64,000 bases of DNA from Paraspadella gotoi. Lineage: Eukaryota > Chaetognatha. Location of the stretch: contig CM119267.1 of NCBI GenBank assembly GCA_051294375.1, forward strand, positions 15,168,105 to 15,232,104, read 5' to 3'. This document shows, one piece after another, positions 53,736 through 64,000 of this stretch. Positions within the stretch are counted from its first letter, which is position 1; each line of letters starts with the position of its first letter. The translations under genes and the position numbers were made by a program. A model generated the notes under the pieces. That model was not told where the DNA came from and made no database searches. It worked only from the letters and a program-made list of their open reading frames with translations.

Positions 53736-54123
53736 TGTTTAAGTGGAAACAGGATCTGTTGACTTGATGATCCTGTTGACGGATCTTCAAATGAGTTGTG
53801 GTTGCAATATACGTGAATATTTTCGGCAGCGTTTGGTTTATATCCGGATCACTCTGAAGTTTACTTCGTTTACGTTTTGATTTATTCAAGGAAATTAAAC
53901 GTAGCTAAAAACGTATAAATTTAATGAGGTTTCTTTGAAAATACTTTTTTAATTGAACTAAAACTAAATTAAAACGAAAGAATTGGGATCGAACCCGCGA
54001 ACTTTGCTCTTCTCCTTGTAAAAACAAAGGTGGGTGGGAAAAAAGAAAAGATTCACCGGAAGAAAGATCGGACGTTTTGTCGAGGGATTCCTATGTTTTT
54101 CACTTTCCTTTTATCCATCGGGA

Positions 54124-54535
54124 CTTCCTCCTTCGCCTGTATTCTTCTTTTTTTTTCCTCCTTCGCCTGTATTCTTCTTTTTCTTTCCTCCGTCGCCTGA
54201 ATTCTGGTTTTCTTTCCTCCATCGCCTGTAATCTTCTTTTTCTTTTCTCCATCGCCTGTATTCTTCTTTTTCTTTCCTCCGTCGCCTGAATTCTGGTTTT
54301 CTTTCCTCCTTCGTCTGGATTCTTCTATTTCTTTCCTCCATCGCCTGTATTCTTATTTTTCTTTCCTCCATCGCCTGTATTCTTCTTTTCTTTCCTCCAT
54401 CGCCTGTATTCTTCTTTTTCTTTCCTCCATCGCCTGTATTCTTCTATTTCTTTCCTCCATCGCCTGTATTCTTTTTTTCTTTCCTCCGTCGCCTTTATTC
54501 TTCTTTCTTCTTTATTCTTCTTTCCTCCATCGCCT
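54124..54535 (+). repeat. Minisatellite, unit about 31-32 bp
   Basis: About 12-13 tandem units of the type TTTCCTCCATCGCCTGTATT followed by CTTCTTTTTC, with substitutions and one-base length changes. Unit length varies, so the Arg/Glu/Lys-rich minus-strand frame is not maintained for the whole array. Confidence 0.9.
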
Positions 54536-54903
54536 GCCCTTTTTTCCTATTTGCCTAGTTTTTCTTTCTCTTCTCTTTCCTCTTTTTATTTATAATCGTA
54601 GTCAGGTTATTTAGAACCTTACTTTCTGATTTCAACGGTCATAATATAATTTCAGGAATTTAGGTCCACAACCCGCGTTGCCTCACCACGGCAGCACTCA
54701 TAGTTTAGGGCCCGCCGCGACGGCACACCGGGGCCCGGCGAACCGGCGCGGGGCCCGCCTTCGACGCGTCGGCGGCTCATCGCATCAGGATGTGCCGGCG
54801 TTGGCGGGCCTTTGCCCCAGTATTGACGTCCCTCAAGATTTATCGTCTCGAAGCACCGCCGCTTCTCTCTTCCATGATCGTTAAGAATAAACCTCCCTTT
54901 TTT

Positions 54904-54909
54904 CTCCTC

Positions 54910-54993
<84 letters not shown>
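54904..54993. repeat. (CT)n microsatellite
   Basis: CT tract of about 80-90 bp. Confidence 0.95.
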
Positions 54994-54997
<4 letters not shown>

Positions 54998-55254
54998 TCA
55001 TTTCCTCCGTATTTTTCTTGTCCTAAGTTCTTACGCTTTATCTTTTTTCGAACGTTCTCTCCCTCCTTTCTGTCTTTTTCTTACTATCTTTTTTTTTTCC
55101 CTTTATTTCTTAATGTTTTCCTTCTTCGTTCTTGGCACCGTTTTATATATTGCTATAAATAGGGACAACCAATATCAAAACTATCCGTTCCTTTAATAAA
55201 CAATCGAGCTCGATTGTAATTGTTATCGTACTTTCGTTTAATCTTGGTTTTACT

Positions 55255-55260
55255 TTTATT
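55255..55260 (-). promoter_or_regulatory. Polyadenylation signal of the ASB-like gene
   Basis: AATAAA on the minus strand, about 53 nt beyond the stop codon at 55313. Position and strand both fit. Confidence 0.55.
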
Positions 55261-55312
55261 CTCAAACGTTATCAGCATAAGAAAAAACAATAGGCAAAAC
55301 CGATATAGCCAT

Positions 55313-58280
<2,968 letters not shown>

Positions 58281-58779
58281 TTTTTTAAAAAACCAAACGG
58301 GGTTTACTCTTTGACGACGTCGTTCCCCGATTCCGATTTTTCTTTGAACTTATGATCTATCCCATTTCACGTCCAGAGAAGTTTCTAGAAATATCATGAC
58401 GGAATATTTGAAAATCCAATTTTCATCGGAGACGGGTTCAACTTTTTTTTTTCTTCTGCTCGTTCGTTGCTCGTCTGCAATGAGATATTACGCGCGTTTA
58501 CCATCCGGGACGTACGATCCTGAAAATTCGAAAAGCTTCGAGAACTTTCTCGAATTCTCTCGAAGGGAGAAAACGCATTCGAATTCGGTCACGAGCGCGC
58601 AAATTGGAATCGGTAATTATCACTCTTAGCGCCAAATGTGTTAATTATAAGTCAATATCCAGCTAAGTTGGATTTTTGGTTGGTACTATGATGACTGATA
58701 GTTTTACTGAGATAATTACATTGTCAATGCTGTGGAATTAGAGAATTTGATGTGCTGTTGGTTCGAAGAGAGTCGTAGA

Positions 58780-58788
58780 CCGAGAGAG

Positions 58789-58863
<75 letters not shown>
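58780..58863. repeat. (GA)n microsatellite
   Basis: Imperfect GA tract of about 84 bp with two GAA interruptions. Confidence 0.95.
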
Positions 58864-58869
<6 letters not shown>

Positions 58870-60468
58870 AATAAGATAAAGAGATAGACATACATCGATA
58901 CAGTCATAAATAAATAGCAGAAGATTACCCCGCGAGCGAGGAATTTATCTTTTTAACTATAAGATAAGAAAGATTTCAACATTATGAACCCTGCTTATGA
59001 AATACAAAGGAATAAGTAACTTGATATACTAATAGCAGCGTTGTCGAATGGCAAACGGGGTTAAACAGGAATGGAAGACAGGCACAGGGCCGGACCGCGG
59101 CACGCCGTCACGGGGAGAGCGCAGAATGAGTTGGATGGGGGGAGGTGGAGATTTTGATTAAATGGGAGGCCGACTGTCTGTGGATTGCAGAGAGACTATA
59201 GCGAAGGGTGATGAGTGACGAAAGAGGGGTGATGGGAGGGACAGGACGGGAAAGAAGAGCGGGGAGTTTGAAGAAAAGGGAGAGGGGAGGAAGAGAAGGG
59301 AGTGAAGAGAAAGGAGATTGGAGAAGAGAAGAGTATGAGATTATATCGGCATGCAATGATGGGTGGGTAGGCTGGGTCGGCGAGCAACAATTGGGGGCAG
59401 AGAGGGTAGGGGGGGAGAGGATGAAGATAAAGGGGAGAGGGGGGGACTCGATCCAAAGATCGAAAGGATCGACCGCTCGTTGCCTGAATCTCTTCGATCG
59501 GCGGTTGCGAGCCAAACGGACGAAGGATGTGAGAAGGGGGGGGGGAGGAGGAAGATCGCCACATCCCCGATTTTCACACATCAACCGACGGATTAATTTT
59601 AAACTCAACATCAACTATTGGATTAACTTCTCCCTCCGTCTGTATTAAACGCCATTTTTTTTTTAATGTGTAAGCCGCTCATGGATTTTTTTATTTGTTT
59701 ATATTTTTAAACATTTTTTGTCCGAAAAAAATAATCGGGGTTTTTTCTCGAATTTTTATCCTTGACAACGAAATTGGGGAAAAGAAAATCGGGATGATTT
59801 TTTTTTAGGCGAACGGTTGTTGCTTATTGTTCGCTGTTCGACATCGTCAACCCACGTCTCATCTAAACACCCAAAATCCTCCTTATCAGAAGTTACGATT
59901 TTAAAAAGAACACTAAGTCGACATGAATAAAATGAAAAAAAAAATCAGTTTTTCGAACTTGTTGAATAAAACCAACACAATGACGCAGGCACAATAAACT
60001 CTTCACCTTCATTTATGAAAATCAAATAGCGAGCGCGACTTACGTTTTGCTTTTGTGCGCAAAATATGTAAAAATAAAAAAAAAATAAGTATTTGATCTG
60101 TCCATTTTATTGGCGACAATTAAACTGTCGATTGACAGTCGATTCTCTTTTGTACAAATTAGCGACGCGCATTAATTTTCTCTGATTCGCTTGTGTATTT
60201 TTTCACTTTTTTTTTTTACAATTTGCCTCAAGGGGGGAAACAGAGATCCTCGGATCTGCTTGGCCAACAACCGTTCGACAACCTCGCCAACGACGTCGAC
60301 GACGACGATTACGACGACGACGAAGATACGAACAATAAGCGCCTCAGAAAAAATTTTTCTTTAAAATTCAAAGAAAAAAAAACACGAAAGAGTCGTCATG
60401 TGACTAAATCTAGATCGCCCATTTCTCGCTCGGAAAAAAAAAAAACAATATCGCGCTCATAGATTATT

Positions 60469-60507
60469 ATGAGCAACTACAATGACTCAGTGATACAGAA
60501 TCAAGAG
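60469..60507 (+). CDS. Possible first coding exon of the ankyrin gene
   Basis: An ATG with an in-frame TAG six bases upstream opens 13 codons (MSNYNDSVIQNQE) ending at a GTGAGA donor in phase 0. Joining to the acceptor TTTAG at 61205-61209 removes the in-frame TAG there and adds Leu-Ile before the Met at 61216, extending the ankyrin N-terminus by 15 residues. Both joins are in frame, but short exons with good donors also occur by chance. Confidence 0.35.
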
Positions 60508-60691
60508 GTGAGAATGATTTCTATTAAATTGCGTTTTACGCAATAGCTTCGTAGTTATCCCCTGCTTATGAATGACGCTCTAAAATTAAGATGTTAATTT
60601 TTTTTAAATTAAACAAATTCTAAGGTCATCCAATGGACGACTTTATGATGCATGGTTTATTATCCTGATGATGAAGTTTGTATTGAGCCAT

Positions 60692-60758
<67 letters not shown>

Positions 60759-60770
60759 TCTCTCTCTCTA
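60692..60770. repeat. (CT)n microsatellite
   Basis: CT tract of about 78 bp between the possible first ankyrin exon and the second. Confidence 0.95.
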
Positions 60771-61215
60771 CGTACTAGAAGGAGTCATATATTAGTTGTA
60801 CCAATTTCTCTTGAACAGTAACTATATTTAAAAAGCCAGCAAACTTATCGTTTTGAATATAAAATAGTTGTAAAGAAAATAAGACTAACTTAAAATCCAT
60901 ACCGAAGCCCCGCCCACTTCGAGGCTAGTGACCTTCCTAAAGGAGAAAAGTTTTAAACTAAATTTAATTTGTGAGACTTTTGTGAAATGTTTAAATCCAA
61001 CCGTCCTTCCGATTCGGTTCAATCTCTTTGGCCAAAACCTGGAACGATGCCGATTTTATTTATTCCGTCTCTCTCCCCCTCCCCCCTCCTATTTCTTTCC
61101 TGGATTTATTTTCAACAGGATATTTTTTTAACCGTTAGGGGCTTTTACAAGCTTTTTATTGTTTAAAAAACATTTTATAGCAAAAAAAATTACTTTTTTA
61201 AAAATTTAGTTGATC

Positions 61216-64000
61216 ATGTATCGTCCGACGAGCACCAGTAGCGTTCAGCACACTCTGTACAGACCCGACGCGGGGGTCACCTCCAAGGTGAGCTGGTGTG
61301 GGCTTGATTAGGACAACAACAACAACAGCAACAACAATACAATTACGAAGAAGGCGGTCGTTTTCGGTCTCCGTGTCGTGAACTGCTTTCAGTCAAATTT
61401 TGTTTGAAATTAAAAGGGATGACCGAAACTGGCAGCTCAAACTAAAAGCGAAATTGTTTTTCTTCGATTCCCATTTTCGTTATTTTTAAGAGCAAATGAA
61501 GGGAAAAGAAAAACTTTCATTAACAATGATATAAAAATTCACGTTGACAAAACTGAATATCCGATTAATAGATCGATGACCAACACCGGGTCAAGTTACC
61601 ACAAATTACTGACAATTTTCGTCTCGTCTCGTCCATGAATTCCTTCTAGACGTTTTACACCATCGCGACTTTTAGATTTTTTCTTTTCTTTCGTTCAACA
61701 AAATATCCGTACCCCACACCCCCGTACACCCACTCCGGCCTCTTACCCCTCTCCCCCATCCGTTTAGCCGGCGTCGACGTTTCTGAAGGCCGCCTTGGCC
61801 GGGGAAACCGCGAAAGTCGTCGACCTCATCAAAACGGAACAGGTCGACGTCAACACCACCAACAATGGTCAGTTCATTAAAGCAATGTTTTATCATAAAA
61901 AATTCGAAATTACTTGGCAAACAAAGTTTTTTTAGACTTGAAATATTTACTACATACATAGGGTCTTATTTAGGTTTTTTCTCTTATTCCTCAGGAGGTC
62001 TCACCGCCCTGCATCTGGCCGCTAAAGAGGGTCACCTGGATCTGGCCAAGGAGTTGCTGGACTGCGGAGCCGAAGTCAACGCCAAAACAAAAAAAGGAAA
62101 CTCACCCTTGCACTTGGCCGCCCTTAGGTATGCGAGAATGCTGTGCTGGACTTCGTAAACAGTTAATTATGTTACATACGCTTAAATTGCCTTTTTGGCG
62201 ATGCTCAAATAAATGAAATTGATAAGTAGATTGCTAAATAGAAAAATTGCTGAACAATATACCTATATTAAATTTATGTTCGTAATATAAATATAATGTT
62301 TTTTACATTTGTTTTTATTCAGTGGACGATCAGAATTGGTTGATCTCCTCGTTCAGAAGGACGCCAAGATCAATGCTAGATCAGCATTTGGCTTCACTCC
62401 TCTATACATGGCGGCACAAGAAAATCACCTAGAGGTCAAAATAATTACTTATGACTAGTCTTTTTCAATCATTTGGAAAGGCTGCCTAATAAAGACTTTG
62501 AGGCAAAAAGTTTATTTGAAATTTCGTGAATAAAAGATAAAAATTAGTTCAGCACCGAGCCCCTGGTTAGCCCTGTTATGTATCTTTAAAGGTACTCTCT
62601 CTTTCTCTCGCTTTCTGACTCGTTGTTCTTTGTCATATATTATTCTGTAATGTAAATGTATATTGTCATAAACATTGTCTCCTTTTCCAACGTCGCCATA
62701 CTCTCATATTTAATCTCTTGTGGCGGTATATTCACACCGCCTCACGTCCACCATCTTTCAGCCAAATCCATTGGCTCATAGGGGGAACACACCATCCCAG
62801 GCGTAGTCTTCCATCCACAGTCCTAATGACTTCCCTCTGCGTTGGCAAAGCGAGACCGTCCTAGGGTAACCCCACCAGTGACTGGAGGCGTCACTGAGGG
62901 TCGGAAGCCCCCAAAGCCAACAGTGAGATACCCCATCCCAACGGGCATCACAGGCAACCCGTCTGTTGCCATACTCTCACTCTTCTGACCGTTTGTCTCT
63001 TTTTTTTTCTCTCTTTGTACATTGACACAAAAATCAAATTATAAATTTATTAACATTGTAATAGGTTGTAAAATCCCTCATGAGGAGAGGCGCTAATCAG
63101 ATTTTGGCTACCGATGATGGATATACTCCTCTTGCAGTTGCAATTCAGCAAGGGAATGATGAAGTTGTTCAGGTATGTCGCCGCAGAAAACTGATCCAAT
63201 TTCTTTGATCAAAGAGTCAAAAAGTTTTGTAAATTACAGTGTTTGATTGATTCGGGTTCAAAGAAAAAGGAGCGCCTCCCAGTAATTCATGTTGCAGCAA
63301 GAAGGAATGATGCAAAGGCTGTGGCACTTATTTTGCAGGTTAGAATTAATGTTTTAGTCTTTAAATAAAAATTAAAGAAATAAAAAATAGTTTTACACAA
63401 ATATAGTATTATTTATTAGAGTCGTATTGAATAATAAAGGATAATATGCTATTTCAAAGAAAAAAATTTAATTCACGTATTAATAATCAAACTTACATTT
63501 TTTTCGAAGGCAAAAGAGGATGTTAACTCTGAATCACAGAATCAACGTTGGTCTCCTCTACACTTTGCTTGTCAATATGGAAATTTGGAAACTATGAAAA
63601 TCTTACTAGCATTTGGAGCTGATGTAAACCAGATGGGAAAACAAAATGTTACTCCACTTCATGTAACTTCAAAATTTGGACAAGTAGCAGCAACAAAATT
63701 ACTTCTCCAGCACAATCCACAAATAGATCCACAAACTATAGATGGTCTAACTCCTTTGCACTGTGCTGCAAGAAGTGGTTATACTGAAATTGTGAAACTT
63801 TTAGTGGAGGGAGGGGCTGCTACTGGGGCAAAAAGCAAAAACAAACTACACCCATTACATATGGCCACTCAAGGTTGTCATATTGAGACTATGTATATGT
63901 TATTAAAACTTGGAGCCAAAGTTGATGACACAACCACAGATAATTTAACTTCATTACATGTTGCTTCACATTGTGACTTTTCAAAAGCTGTTCAGACTTT
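61216..64000 (+). CDS. ANK: Ankyrin (ankyrin-1/2/3, unc-44 type), 5' part, truncated by window end
   Basis: Exons seen: 61216-61287, 61768-61867, 61995-62127, 62323-62434, 63065-63172, 63240-63338 and 63510 to the window end. All are GT..AG with matching phases, giving about 371 residues. An in-frame TAG is at 61207-61209. After a short N-terminus ([11 protein letters not shown]) come 11 ankyrin repeats. The words [69 protein letters not shown] and [18 protein letters not shown] follow repeat order and the short RLP-containing repeat in the way that marks true ankyrins rather than other ankyrin-repeat proteins. Such ankyrins usually have 24 repeats, then ZU5 and death domains, lying beyond the window. 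Role: linking membrane proteins to the spectrin skeleton. CpG falls sharply from exon 1 to exon 7. Confidence 0.93.
62780..62980 (+). repeat. Interspersed repeat, copy 2 (SINE-like), in ankyrin intron 4
   Basis: Diverged copy of the repeat at 53538-53735: CCATTGGCTCATAGG, CCAGTGACTGGAGGCGTCACT, GGAAGCCCCCAAAGCCA, CATCACAGGC and CTGTTGCCATA are recognisable in the same order. It lies in the sense orientation within the 630-bp intron 62435-63064, away from both splice sites. Confidence 0.5.

Larger units (their letters stand above)
46286..55312. other. Intergenic, repeat-dense, no supported gene
   Basis: Holds (GA)n tracts at 47583-47652, 49319-49405, 50744-50822 and 53003-53101, (TCG)n at 52350-52620 and 52840-52880, and (CT)n at 54904-54993. 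A 45-N gap lies at 49664-49708 and starts inside a CT tract. An interspersed repeat (53538-53735) and a minisatellite (54124-54535) are listed separately. A possible isolated exon at 48434-48526 is also listed. Everything else is T- or A-rich unique DNA with no coding signal. Confidence 0.5.
58281..61215. other. Intergenic between two head-to-head genes
   Basis: The ASB-like gene starts at 58280 (minus) and the ankyrin at 61216 or 60469 (plus), so both promoters should lie here. The stretch contains (GA)n at 58780-58863, G-rich purine DNA at 59200-59540 and (CT)n at 60692-60770. An open plus frame at about 60220-60462 has an Asp-rich part (DDDDYDDDED) and then a Lys/Arg/Ser-rich tail. It could be an exon of an unseen gene or chance. 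Confidence 0.5.

Noticed and set aside
53985-53995. tRNA gene on the minus strand (GGTTCGATCCC)
   Set aside because: The T-stem around the loop does not pair beyond two bases and no A box or acceptor stem was found. More likely part of a SINE-like repeat or chance.
60193-60462. 89-residue plus frame with an Asp-rich block
   Set aside because: The N-terminal part is T-rich non-coding sequence, no start or splice partner is clear, and the acidic block is a short GAC repeat. Mentioned only in the intergenic note.

Overview
This window is from a metazoan nuclear genome. It has spliced genes with GT..AG introns, an ankyrin, an MRP-type ABC transporter and an ankyrin-repeat/SOCS-box-like protein. 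Most of the rest is intergenic DNA loaded with (GA)n, (GAAA)n and (CGA)n microsatellites and N-filled assembly gaps. An invertebrate fits best (compact genes, short introns, CpG not globally depleted), but I cannot name the species. There is no sign of a prokaryote, operon, CRISPR array or rRNA.

Layout. 1-24.8 kb holds no gene I can support: low-complexity DNA, a 1.07-kb tandem duplication (2.1-4.8 kb) whose second copy carries a 498-bp insertion, and several gaps. 24.8-31.2 kb is a complex island. It looks like a candidate TIR transposable element (about 3.3 kb once duplications are collapsed) with small minus-strand ORFs, one of them with a clean 63-bp intron. The island is overlaid by a large inverted duplication that may be an assembly fold-back. 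31.2-36 kb is microsatellite-rich with no gene. 36,082-41,186 (minus) is a complete MRP1-type ABCC transporter: 5 coding exons, 1,477 aa, the first 1,010 codons in one exon. 41.2-55.3 kb is again repeat-rich with no convincing gene. 55,313-58,280 (minus) is a complete 9-exon, 423-aa ankyrin-repeat protein with a C-terminal SOCS/BC-box-like motif. 61,216-64,000 (plus) is the 5' part of an ankyrin gene, 11 ankyrin repeats in seven exons, running off the window.

The three genes look functionally unrelated: membrane efflux, probable ubiquitin-ligase substrate receptor, and membrane-cytoskeleton adaptor. The ASB-like gene and the ankyrin are head to head, about 2-3 kb apart.

Most notable observations: (i) the candidate TIR element; (ii) a steep 5'-to-3' loss of CpG along the ankyrin exons, as expected if its gene body is methylated in the germline; (iii) an Asn in place of the H-loop His of the ABCC NBD1, and its giant first exon; (iv) two diverged copies of an interspersed repeat at 53.5 and 62.8 kb. 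Exon joins were worked out by hand from splice sites, reading frame and family homology; no search was run.
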